64,000 nt of DNA. It comes from Chaetomium olivaceum (Eukaryota > Ascomycota > Sordariomycetes > Sordariales > Chaetomiaceae). The position numbers and the translations under genes were made by a program. How positions within the stretch are numbered: the first letter of the stretch is position 1; each line of letters opens with the position of its first letter. Under the pieces are notes generated by a model that saw nothing but the letters and a program-made list of their open reading frames with translations, searched no databases and was not told where the DNA came from. This document shows, one piece after another, positions 12,523 through 23,450 of this stretch. Location: assembly GCA_039881045.1 (NCBI GenBank), contig JAYWVB010000081.1, positions 50,026 to 114,025 of the forward strand, in the 5' to 3' direction.

Positions 12523-13866
12523 ATGGTGACCGTCACGAACCTTGTCCTGACCAGCGTCCTCGCCGGATTAGGCCTTGGCTCGGCTCTACCCCCGAGAATC
12601 GGCACTACCAATATCGGCCATGGGAGCGGCAGAGCCACTCTCAACCAAGTTCGCCGCCCGAACTACCGTTTCAACGGCGCCCGACAAGTGTACAAGACGT
12701 ACCTAAAGTACGGCGTCCCAGCGCCGGAAGAGCTCATCCAGGCCGTAGCCCACACAGATGCGCTTAACTTGGCCGCGGTGAAGCGCGATACTGGCAGCGC
12801 CGCAGCAACGCCAATCGACGCGAGGTTTGACATCGCATACGTAACCCCCGTCACCATTGGTACCCCTCCCCAAACGCTCCAGCTCGACCTCGATACCGGC
12901 TCGTCCGACCTTTGGGTCTTTTCCAGCCACACGCCAGCGTCCCAGGTCCGTGGTCAGCGAATATATGCGCCGGACAAGTCCACGACGTCCAAGCTGCTTG
13001 ACGGGCACACGTGGAGCATCACCTATGGAGACGGGTCCGGGTCCCGCGGCAACGTTTACACCGACAACTTCACCATTGGTGGCGTCACTGTGGAATCTCA
13101 GGCGGTTGAGACTGCCGAGGAAGTGTCGTCGAGCTTCACCACCGAGGACGCCATTGACGGGCTCGTGGGACTTGGATTCAGTACCCTAAACACAGTCAGT
13201 CCCGAGGGCCAGCTAACCTTCTTCGACAACGCCAAGTCGAAGCTAGATAGCCCGGTGTTTACGGCTGACCTGAAATACATGAAACGTAAGTGATAGTGCA
13301 CCAACCGATTTAATTCAACGGGTGATGTCCGGTGCTAACGTGCTCTCCCTCACGCAGCTGGCACGTACGACTTTGGATTTATCGACGAGACCAAGTACAC
13401 GGGCGAGATCACCTACGTGCCTGTCGAGACAGATCCCGGCTACTGGACCTTCACATCCTCTGGTTATGGCGTGGGGTCGGGCACCTTCAGCTCGTCCCCC
13501 ATCACGGGCATCGCTGACACGGGTACCTCCCTCGTATACCTGCCGACGACCATTGTCACGGCCTACTACCGCCAGGTGCAGGGGGCGACCAACAGCCGGA
13601 GCTACGGCGGGTACGTGTTCCCTTGCAACTCGACGCTACCACCCTTCGTCTTCGGCGTCGGCGAAGCCAAGTTCACCATCCCTCCGTCGTACATAAGCTA
13701 TGCAGCCGTGACCGACGGCTCGCCCACATGCTTCGGCGGGCTTCAGAGCAGTAGTGGGATCGGTATCAACATCTGGGGGGATGTGGCTCTCAAGGCCGCA
13801 TTTGTCGTGTTCAACGGCGAGGAGCCGCCAACCATTGGGTGGGCGAAGAAACCGTTGGAAGAATAA
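12523..13866 (+). CDS. Secreted A1 aspartic protease (aspergillopepsin/endothiapepsin type)
   Basis: Pepsin-like acid endopeptidase for extracellular protein breakdown. Two exons, 12523-13285 and 13358-13866, 423 residues. Signal peptide MVTVTNLVLTSVLAGLGLGSA, then a propeptide with the typical NPNY/YLKYG-like region (RPNYRFNGARQVYKTYLKYG) up to about residue 95. Catalytic motifs DTGSSDLW (Asp about 124) and DTGTSLVYLP (Asp about 308), with the flap Tyr in SITYGDGSGS. One disulfide pair is plausible (FPCNST and PTCFGG). Family length is normal and nothing is broken. It stands alone, with no protease cluster around it. Confidence 0.95.
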
Positions 13867-16025
13867 CGTGCCCAATGGTGACGAACGCAGCGCTTGTAGG
13901 GTGAGGGTGCGGCATCTCTCAATGGCGTGATAAGTGGAGGGAAGAGCGTATGTGGTGCTCCCCTCTGGAGTTCAAGGTTGATGCGTGTAGGTACCGTGAT
14001 ACGGTGGCCGGAGATACAGCCGTTTCCTATGTAGTGTGTGTGTCATTGCGGAGATTGTTTAACTATTTGCGTTACCGAGTCCTATCTTTGCAACTAATGA
14101 CCATCCCCTCGATCTTCAGTTAGTAAGTACACCGTTGTGACATTAGTATGTTGGGAAGAGACCATTTGTGGCATCCGGCAAGATAAATAAGTTTGCGAAG
14201 AACGGAAGAAACAAGCAGGAACTCAAACCTCATCGGCTTTCGGTTGTTGGGTGCCAGTTGGGCACCTCGGCACGCAACGTTTGACTTACCTCGCGTGGGA
14301 TGTCAACGCCATCCCTGCCTAGCGGTATCTGGGGGTCACATCGGCGAGTTCGCCGCCCGGTTGTGGTCAAACCTGAAGGGGACGACTTGTGTGGTTGGCT
14401 CGAGGTTCCTCCTATCAAAGGCGGCCTGCCAAAGTTCCAGAAGACAATCGCCCAGAACAGATCATTGATTAAACCCGAAATGCACGTGGCAAGAACAGCG
14501 CCGTGATAAGAATGCGGGGCCCGGAAATCCGGGAGCGGGGAGCCCCCGGGTTTGCCTCCTTTTCTGGAATCACAACAGACGTTTGAGAGACGCTTGGATG
14601 CTCTGAGAGGGCAGACGCGTGCTTTGCCCGAGCTAACGCCGACGCTTGGACCAATACGGACAAAATGCGAATCCGTGTAAGTTACCCAAAGGGGAAGGCG
14701 CCAAGTTAACGAGGGTATCGGCCAAGGTCGCGGCACGACTTGGCGCAGGGAGACAAGCCTTTTCCCGCCCATCTCGCGACGTCAAGCCATCGGGTTGATC
14801 GAACATGTCACTTGGCAAGGCTGAGATGTCTCAACAACAGGTGAACAGACCTCACATATGTTCCAAAAAGCTCGTGGCGAACGTATTGAGGGCGCATGCC
14901 GGTCTCAGACAAACGAAAGCTCCACGGGTTGGGGTTGTTACGACCTTCCTACTTGGGTATCCATCCGATTTGCCCACATTTGCCATCCGGCTCGTCGGTA
15001 TTTTGAGTGCACGCAGAAACCGCGAACTGGGTGCCTCAACCATTTACCGAAGGTCAAATTCCCGGCGGGCCAACGCGGCTACCATACGCGGTGGCCGATG
15101 TGATACATTGTATACCAGAATCCTCGGGTAGGGGCAGAGATCGCCGCGGCAGTGGGTGTTCCTGAAGGACACACAACGGTGTGTGCGGGGAGTTCGTCTC
15201 TTATCGAAAGTTCCCCGGCTCCAGTCATCGCAGGGACGCTCGGGTTATCGCGTTCTCGGTACCTATCGCCGCTTCCTGGGGTGGATAACCCCGAAGCAAG
15301 CAAAATGCCTGGCCGGATTTCCAGTCTAGAGTGCGTCTCCGCGCGCCCCTGGCTAACTGGATCGAAAGCGATGGTTCGGTCCAATCGAGACAGGCGAACA
15401 GCACCGCGGAACGGAGCCGCGGAACAGTCGGCACCGCCCATCGCATTGCTGCGAGTAAAAACATGCCTAGGCAAACGAAGCGAGCGGGAGGATGGCGAGG
15501 ATGGGAGAAAGGACAGTTGCAGTTAGCCCCACCAGCTCCGAATTGAGCTGACAAAACGGAGACTCCTTACTCGCACACCCAAAGGATTCCCGTTGCACGA
15601 TTACACTGTGGATGTGAGGCCAGGGTTACCCAGGAGGGAAGGCACCATCGCCCATGACGCCCACTAGGACAGGATAGTAAGGTACGAGAGCCTCGAGAGG
15701 GAGGGAGGCCCGGGGCCGTAGCCGGGTTGGCTGCAGCTCCGGTCCTTGAGAGCGCATGCGAGAGGAATGCACTCCACAAAACGCCATTCTCGAGACAAAA
15801 TGGGTAATGCATCGGGCCACGAGGGGCCACTTGCACACATCGCTTTCGCACTGACAGCCCGCATTAAACACCCCCCTCCCCCATAAAACCAAACAGTGAA
15901 TTTCTCTACTTCAGCCGGTCGTTCGTCTTTGCCTTTCCCGATCTGCGCACAACTCTCAAGGGTGTTTCGAGTCTACACTCCGTCACCAACATCGCCGACG
16001 CGAATTTAGCCAACTAGGTTAACAA
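13867..16025. other. Intergenic region aspartic protease-PTR2
   Basis: About 2.2 kb without a supportable gene. The longest frame (14230-14772 minus, 180 codons) has no recognisable motif and a composition like antisense of non-coding DNA. The last 150 bases before 16026 are pyrimidine-rich, as expected for a fungal promoter/5' leader. Confidence 0.5.
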
Positions 16026-18116
16026 ATGAGTAAGTACCCATGGAGACCGAGCGCGACCATGGGTGTATATGGCTTACACTGAATGCTTTGATAGCGGAGA
16101 AAACGCCGTCGTCTGGCGCCGACTCAATCGCCTCTCCTTCCGTTACCATGGGCGACTTGGAGAAGCACCCGCACACCCCCCCGGGCGATAGCCATGCGCC
16201 ATACCTCGACCCTTCCATCATGGAGGGAGACTACGAGGGCAAGCCGACCGAGGAGGAACTGAGCGTTCTGCGTCGCGTGCCTGGCTCGATCCCTGTTATC
16301 GCCTACCTCATCTGCGTAGTCGAGTTCTGCGAGCGAGCTTCGTACTATGGCGTGCAACCCTTGATCAGCAACTATGTCAATCGGCCGTTTCCTACCGATG
16401 GAAATGGCTGGGGCGCCCCGCGTGCCGGTAGCCAGGACACCGCCGGCGCTCTCGGCATGGGAACTGTCGTCGCCAATGCCGTGACGCAGTCCTTTAGCAT
16501 GCTTGCTTATGCTCTGCCTCTACTGTTCGGCTGGATGGCCGACGCGAAGACAGGCCGCTTTAAGCTCATTTGCTGGGGTGTTGGCGTGTTCGGTATTGCT
16601 CATGTCCTCATGGTCGCCGCCGGTTCCAAGGACCTTTTGGCCAACGGTACTGCCAAGGCTCCATACTTCATCTCGGTCTACGTCCTCTCCGTGGGCGCTG
16701 GTGAGTGTCCCCACCTTCTGGTGCCGATTTACACCCGCACAAGATAGCCTTGATCTGACCAACTCGCCAGCCATGTTCAAGCCGAACGTCTCGCCCCTTC
16801 TGCTCGACCAGGTCACAACCACCGTGCCCAAGGTGATCACGCTCAAAACAGGCGAGCGGGTTATTGAAGACCCCGAGTCCACCACGGAGCGTGTCATGCT
16901 CTGGTTCTACCTCATGATCAACATTGGTGGTTTCATGGGTGTGGCTACGGCGTACTCGGAGAAATATGTCGGCGTAAGTGCTCCTCACCGCATATTGATG
17001 GATACGGTCCCTGAACTAGATCCTAACGGCGTATAGTGGTGGCTCGCCTTCGTGATTCCCCTCATCCTTTACCTTCCCCTTCCGCTGCTGCTCTGGTTCT
17101 TGCACAAGCGCATTGTCCTCCACCCCCCTGGCGGTAGTGATCTGCCCAACGTCTTCAAGATACTCCGCATTTGTTTGCGCCGCGGCGGCATCAAGAAAAT
17201 TGGCCGCCATGGTTTCTGGGACCTTGCTAAGCCCTCAGACATTGCGGCCGCAGGTCTTACCAGCACCTACCCGACGCCGTGGAACGACCAGTTTGTCGAG
17301 GATGTTCGCCGGACCTTCCAAGCGACGGGCATCTTCTGCTTCTTCCCGATTCAGTATCTCAACGACAATGGTATCGGTTCCGCAGCCAGCTTTCTGTCAA
17401 CGATGCTCGAGACCAACGGTGTCCCCAACGATGTCATTTCCAACTTCAACTCCCTCAGCATCATTGCATTCGCGCCCATTCTGAACTATGGCCTGTACCC
17501 GGTTTTGCGCAAGTTCAACGTCCATTACGGTCCCATCGCGCGCATCACTACCGGCCTGGTCATGTCTACCCTCGGAGGTGTCGGTTACACACTTTTGAAC
17601 TATTACGCGTACAGAGAGTCGCCGTGTGGAGAGTACGGTTCAAGCGACTGCAAGGTGGGCAGCGGTGTTGCCCCCATCAGCATTTGGTGGATGGCCCTTC
17701 CTTATGCCATCGGTGGCATCTCGGAGCTCTTCGTTAACGTCCCCGCATACGGCCTGGCTTACTCCCGTGCGCCCGTCAACATGCGTGGTCTTGTATCGGC
17801 CCTCAACCTGTTCAACACAGCCATTGCATACGTCATTGGTCTGGCCTGTTCGTCTGTTATCACGGACCCGTATTTGACATGGGACTTTGGTGGCACCGCC
17901 ATCGCAGGCGGCATCATGGCCATCATTTTCTACTTCACTTTCCGGCACATTGACAATGAAGAGTATGTCCTAAGCACGAACAACCCGGACACGGACTACC
18001 ATCTGGAACTGGAAGGCACCCGCAATGTTGTTGGCGAGAACCAGTTCAACAAGAGCATCAACCGACCGGCACCGATCGCAGACAATGAGGAAATGATGAT
18101 GTCGCCAAAACAGTAA
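16026..18116 (+). CDS. PTR2: PTR2-type proton-coupled di/tripeptide transporter
   Basis: Plasma-membrane peptide importer of the POT/PTR family (MFS fold). Exons 16026-16029, 16095-16700, 16771-16973, 17037-18116; 630 residues. Exon 1 has only the ATG plus one base. The N-terminus is acidic and cytosolic; PTR signatures are VVEFCERASYYGV (proton/substrate-site helix 1) and FYLMINIGGFMG (helix 5 region). Further membrane helices are seen in both halves, such as SFSMLAYALPLLFGWMAD, WWLAFVIPLILYLPLPLLLWF and MRGLVSALNLFNTAIAYVIGLA. A large loop between helices 6 and 7 carries the basic FKILRICLRRGGIKK. Length and layout fit fungal Ptr2. No disruption. Confidence 0.94.
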
Positions 18117-19795
18117 AGGGTCATGAAGGGATAGTGATCATGTAGTACGGAGTTCGGCGTTTATAGCTACTTTAGCAACCCTTGTACGCAAGGACCATTA
18201 CTAGTAGGAGGCGAGGTGGTCGCGTGTGTCAGTTGTGACGAGATGGTTCTTCGGCCGATCTAGCCAAGCAATGGAGTTCTAGCCTGTGTTTCCTGCTCAT
18301 TATTATGCTCAGTCACACCGCTCACCTGCCCTCGCATGAAGAATTGGCTGCTGCCCCCATAGACAGAGTGGGTGGCAATCTGTGATGCCGAATACCTCCG
18401 ACAGGACCACACCGAAGAGACACCGGAGAGGAGCTCGAACTTCGGCTTGTCCGGATGCCGTGGCCGGGGTATCGTGTCGAAAAGGCCCTGGTCGTCCGGA
18501 TAGCATTTTCTTTGCTGGGTGATTCAAGATGGAACTCGCGCAATCGGCGGCCCTGTCAATACCTAGGTAGTCAGCACAGATGGCACAAGGTGACTGCAAA
18601 CTGCAAAAATTTCCCGGAGCAACCCGCAACCCCAACGCGCCGCCGTCATAGATAGGGTAAGCGAAGTGACCTCCGATAACAAGCAAAAAATCTGCCCAGT
18701 TGGTGTTCCGCAGCCTCGTCCTGCCCACAGCTGAAAAAGGAGGACGTCAAGCAGGCGGACATGGAAGCAAGGGAAGAGCACAACAGGAAGCACGCGAAAA
18801 GCACAAGAAGCATGGGACTTCTTCCAGTTTACAGGCCAAACACGATGAGTATGAGTCCGCTGATAATTAGGCGTCAAGCTGGTAATATGGGTAAACAACG
18901 TTTTCTTCTTCGCGTCTCAAGGTTGGCCCCAAGATCGCAACGAAAAAAAGAAGGCCGGTCAGACTTCCATCGACACCCACCCCGCCTGAGCGCCCGAAGG
19001 CAAGTCCTCAGAAAGCCGGGGTACAGATCATCGCCACTCTCTATACAGTCGAGGCACGAAGCGCGACCGCCACCTTTGCAGGCAGAACGAGAGTAAAAAG
19101 GAATCTCACTGTAGGGTGCCGAGGATATCGTTCATCAACCCGGGTGGGATCTGTGGCTCCTTTAGGGAACACAAAAGAGGACGAATACTATAGAAATGAT
19201 TCTCTGAAGTATTGTCGACATGAAGAAAAAAAAGAAAAGAAAATTGAAATGGAGGGAGGAGGGCGCTCAATATATAGGCATTGGTTAGGAGTCTGTGCAC
19301 CACGCCATTCTGCAAGGCCCCACCTGCATTTCGTGCAAGATTTGGCAGGAAACGTGGGGCAAAGCATTCTGCCGCGCAACACCGCCAAAATTTCTGGCGA
19401 GTACCAGCCTTTACTCTCAAACAAACACACAAAAAGAAACGGATGAGTGATGATAGCATTTTTCATTACTCAAATTGGACACTCCGACAACTGTAGGCAA
19501 TGCTCATGGATTTGTAATTATTCAGTGGACAATGATGCCTTGCGAATTATGCCGGCTGCACATCGCGGAGTGAGTCGGGCATAACTCGTCCCTCGCCACG
19601 GGGCAGTGCGTCTCTGGTTTGTTAAACGGGTTATGAAGTTGTTCATGTAGGTTAATCGTAGGAAATACATATTCCGTTTGAAGCCTTGATCTCGACCGGC
19701 GCCTGAGAACCTGAACCCTCCGCCCCCCAACACCCTCAGTCAAAGTCTACGGCAGAGTATACACTGCAGAGGGAGAGAAACCCGGGCTATCTATA
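18117..19795. other. Intergenic region PTR2-POF1-like gene
   Basis: Convergent 3' flanks without a gene. Notable only for a purine-rich tract (about 19222-19265, AAG/GGA-rich on the plus strand). The remaining open frames are short and featureless. Confidence 0.55.
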
Positions 19796-20840
19796 TCACT
19801 CAGAGTATAGGCTCTCTTGCTCTATCCACCATCTCACTTCCGGCGTAACCATCAGATCAAGCTTGTCGGAGTCCCGATCCTTTGCCGCGGCCCGCGCGTA
19901 CGTACTGCTGATAGCATCTGAGTCCCCGAGCTTGGGTTCCTCGACCATCTGTATTCTGCTATCCCAGTCGATGCTACCGCCCATATTGCTCAAGCCCCCC
20001 GCCCGGAACAAGCCCTCAAGATACGCTGTCTGTTCGTCCGCCCCGCCCCATTCATCACCCGTCCGCATTGTCACCCGCAGTCTGGCACGGGTGAAGAACG
20101 GGTCCAAGGCCTTTCGTATTGGCGGAGACCCGCTATTGGAGACTTGGCCTTCCAAGTCGAGGGGGCCGTAATATTTCGGGTTGAATATACGGATGAGGGT
20201 GTCATACCCGACGAGAAAGACCTGTTCTGTCTCGGCCCGCCCGCCCATGTCCCGTTCCCCGTCGTAAAAAATCACCCTCGGCCAACACAGCGCTCTTTTC
20301 GTGAAAGTAAGGCACCGTAGAGAGGCCCAAGTCGACGCTCAGTGTCTCTGCCTCGGAGTCCGCCTGCTCGTTCCCAGAGTTCTCTTGTAAACTGCGCTGC
20401 ACGTCTCTAGCGAACGCCCACATCATGGCTAACCGTTTATCAAAGGCGGCCGGCTTGGCACCCTTATCGGCATTATTGACTGAAAGCAATAGCAACAGCC
20501 GCAATCCGCCGGGGCTTTGGCTTTGCTTGTGTCTGAGCTCCTGTATGGCCGATGTCGCCATGCGTAAGTGCGCCCGGGTCGGTGGGTTGAAGGAGGAGTC
20601 GAGGACTATCAGCTTCCGTGGCGGGAAGCGAGGAGGGAGCGGAGCTGGCTCGCTATGATGATGACTTCCCCGGAGCAGGGCCGGAGCAGCAGTGCAGATG
20701 ACCTGGAGCCTGGACCCGGAGCTCTGAAATGACGACAGGGCTCGGCTGAAGAAGGCAGCGGCGGGTGTGGCTGGAAGTGATGACAAGGGAGGCATCGAGT
20801 GCTCGGACAGAGGCAATTCGTCGGATGACTGCATTGTCAT
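19796..20840 (-). CDS. POF1-like nicotinamide-mononucleotide/cytidylyl-type nucleotidyltransferase, frame interrupted
   Basis: Member of the HIGH-type nucleotidyltransferase superfamily resembling yeast Pof1 and NMN adenylyltransferases. The ATP-binding T/HxxH-type motif is in LIVLDSSFNPPTRAHL and the second ATP motif is ISSTYAR near the C-terminus; TEQVFLVGYDTLIRIFNPKYYGP is the family core. The frame changes at 20266-20271: a run of six T on the coding strand joins an upstream frame ending near SAVLAEGDF to a downstream frame beginning YDGERD. One base fewer would restore continuity, and no splice sites fit. It is therefore either an assembly error in the homopolymer or a disabled gene. The start is uncertain: the frame stays open to 21026 and ATGs at 20840 and 20834 are the most plausible. 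Confidence 0.7.
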
Positions 20841-21527
20841 ATGCTGCCGCGTCTTCTCTATGGTTATGCGCCGTGTAAACACGCGGCCATCGGCAGCGGA
20901 ACCTCTGGAGAGGAAGCGGGGGCGGGGTAAGTACATACATGGATACCAAGGAAGGTACACTGCAGCTACCCCAGTTGATGCCGAGCCTTTGATCGGAGGC
21001 GGTCCGAGCACGGCCCGGGCCTGCAAGCCGCCGACTCATCAGTTCGTGGCATCTAACTACACTACTTGTCCCGATAACTTTTGCCTCGCGGTTAAGTCAT
21101 AGATGATGTGATGAGGTACATAGATAAGAAGCACAGGTTCGCCCCCTGCCCCGCCACATAGAATTCTCAGGTTACCTTCCACAGTGAAAACGTCACATTG
21201 CGGGCTTGGTTGCGGGAGTGTAAGTGCCAATATAGATGACACAAGGCATTGCCATGGCTCAAAAGAACCGCTACCAGTAAACGCCGTATAATAATGGGTA
21301 TCATGAGCTCTCCCAGATCTAGCAACTAGTGTAATCTACCACAAGTACAGTTCCTAAACGCCGAGACTACCATGCAAAATCACGCAGCACCCGGGCCACC
21401 TAAGCCCGATGCGCATATCGCATGCTTATTTCAACCAGAACATAAATGTTTCCCACCATTTCTGTCACCGAATACCTCTACTACGACTCCATTCGAGTTA
21501 TGATGATCATCTTTTCAGAGCATCAAT
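20841..21527. other. Intergenic region upstream of the POF1-like gene, downstream of APC10
   Basis: Probably the promoter/5' leader of the minus-strand POF1-like gene and the 3' flank of APC10. If the POF1-like start lies at 21026 part of it is coding. No other gene seen. Confidence 0.5.
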
Positions 21528-22450
21528 TCAGCGGATGGTCGGCTCGCGCACGGTATCAAAGTCGGATGGGGTTATTGGGTGGCGTTCAAACGCATCCAGA
21601 AGCTCCTGTAAAGACTGGTCGTCTAATCCCTGTGTTGGTCGTGCGCGGGCATGGTCGTCGACCAGACCGGCCCTCAGGCCGCGGGTGGGCTCGCGAGCGG
21701 TGCCGCCCAACGAGTGATCGTCCAGGGCATAAACCTTGATGCCGCGAATGTGAGTATCTTTCCCGTTCTGGTGGTTCTCTTTGATATGCATTTGCACCAT
21801 CCAGCAGCACAGTGAGTGGCCGTCGGCACCTCCGCCGCTGTCCGCGATGGGGACGTCCTGCCATCCTGCAGGGTTGGTAAGCGGGGTTTCTGCAAACTGG
21901 ATCAAGTCGTGGTGGCCAGTGCCGGCGTAGAAGACAATATGGATCGGAGTGTAGGACTCGTCCTGGTTATAGTCGACGTAAAAACGGATTGCCCGGATCT
22001 CAACACGGCGCAGAAAGTGAATGGTGAGCAGATGCGGTTGCTGACCATCCGACCTAACCACCACCAGTAAACAAGCAGACCTGGGGAAAATTCGGTAGGA
22101 AAGGTGACACGTACTGCCAGTACTTATCAAGATCGTCGCTGAGCAACTCAGCCACACGCCGTTTCCGGGGCGATGGCTGCTGACGCCGAAGTGGGCAAGA
22201 TTGTTGATCTCCTTTAGACCCAAGTCTGTAGGATTGAAGGGATCGTGATCCATTTCATCCCCAGAGTGGTCCTCACCATTGCCATCGCTCATCTCGTCGC
22301 CCAGGTCTTCGGTTACGGCGTCTCCAAGCAGCTCATCGTCACCTTCGATGTCTTCCATCAGCTCCTCGTCGCTTATTTCGCCGTGCTCGTAAACACCGCC
22401 GGCCAAATGGGCATCATCGTCGTTTGAGAAGTCGTGGTCTGCCGTAGCCG
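21528..22450 (-). CDS. APC10: Anaphase-promoting complex subunit 10 (APC10/DOC1), frame interrupted
   Basis: Substrate-recruiting subunit of the APC/C ubiquitin ligase. The DOC/galactose-binding fold is seen in GLKEINNLAHFGVSSHRPGNGV, then SDDLDKYWQ-SDGQQPHLLTIHF, IRAIRFYVDYNQDESYTP and DTHIRGIKVY. The protein ends in the Ile-Arg pair (TIR) that in this family docks on the CDC27 TPR subunit. An intron at 22054-22114 restores YWQSDGQQPH. Between GNGV and AELLSDD the frame shifts by two bases at about 22152-22158 (a GTGTG where GTG would keep frame). This is not removable by splicing, so it is an error or a lesion. At the 5' side an acceptor lies at 22451 with an acidic exon following; I could not identify the start exon, so the N-terminus is unresolved. 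Confidence 0.85.
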
Positions 22451-23450
22451 CTGTAGGTGGAAGATGCGAAAGTTAGTCAGTGCCATACCGTCGTTAAAAT
22501 TGTGCGTTTCCCAAGTATAGTAGCTTCATTTTCTTGGTAAGAGACAGACCGCAATCCCACTTGCGCAGTCTGTGAGCGGTGTTGGAACTTTGGCCAATAT
22601 CGAGGTCCCTCACACTTCAAGGGGACTTCGCAATTCGGCGAGGCAGCGCGGTGCTCATTGTGGCGGCGAAGTAGGGGACGGGAGGCGGGGACGAGAAGGG
22701 GGTATAGTCAACTTGAGGACCACCAGAATATTAAAGTTTATGTGGTAGAACCATGGCCTACAATCGAGTCCTTCGAAAGCAGAAACCACTTAAGTGGGGA
22801 AGTGGTGACTTGAAAGAGAATATTCAGAGTCGGATGGCGATGAAGGCGGGAAGTGGATGAAGCAGCTCAGAGGTGGAGGAAGAAATGTTTGGGGAGGGGG
22901 GGCGGAGGGGGATCACAGTACAATTCCTCCAACACCAAGGCAGGGAATATATGTATATATGTACGGACCCAGCATGTTGTTTGAGATCCGCGGGGTCATG
23001 ACTTACAACGGGACATGACGAAGCACAACGGTGTGTTTGGTGTACCGAGTCCGAGATAAACGTTGGTAGCGAGCCAAGTAGATATGATGGCAAAACTTTT
23101 TCGACTGTCGAAGTTGCAGTGTTCGAGTTCCGAAAACGATGACCAAGTCTTCTTGTCGATTCAGGTATGTACCGGTGCTTGGGTTTCTGGGTAATTCGTG
23201 CAGGACAACCAACCCAGAACGCCAAGATCGCCCTTGCCCATGCCGTCGTGCATCAGTCAATTTCTGCCACGCTTGACCGCCATATTGCTGGAACCGCCCA
23301 TGTGACCGCGTGCTTCGTTCGCGATGCAACCAACGCGTTGCAGCTCCACCACACACCACCAACCCCACTGACAACACACTCGGACTGCGAACTCCAAGGG
23401 GCTATAAAAGTTAAACCTGCATTACATGGTCCAGTTTTGCCTTCTGCAAA
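22451..23450. other. Divergent promoter region APC10/MRE11
   Basis: Holds the unresolved first exon and promoter of APC10 (leftward) and the promoter of MRE11 (rightward). A G-rich tract sits at 22880-22912. No additional gene found. Confidence 0.55.

Noticed and set aside
14230..14772. 180-codon minus frame in the protease-PTR2 gap
   Set aside because: Low-complexity basic peptide, no motif, no sign of splicing.
22824..23225. Minus frame between APC10 and MRE11 as a separate gene
   Set aside because: No motif, lies in the shared promoter region, and does not supply a convincing first exon for APC10.
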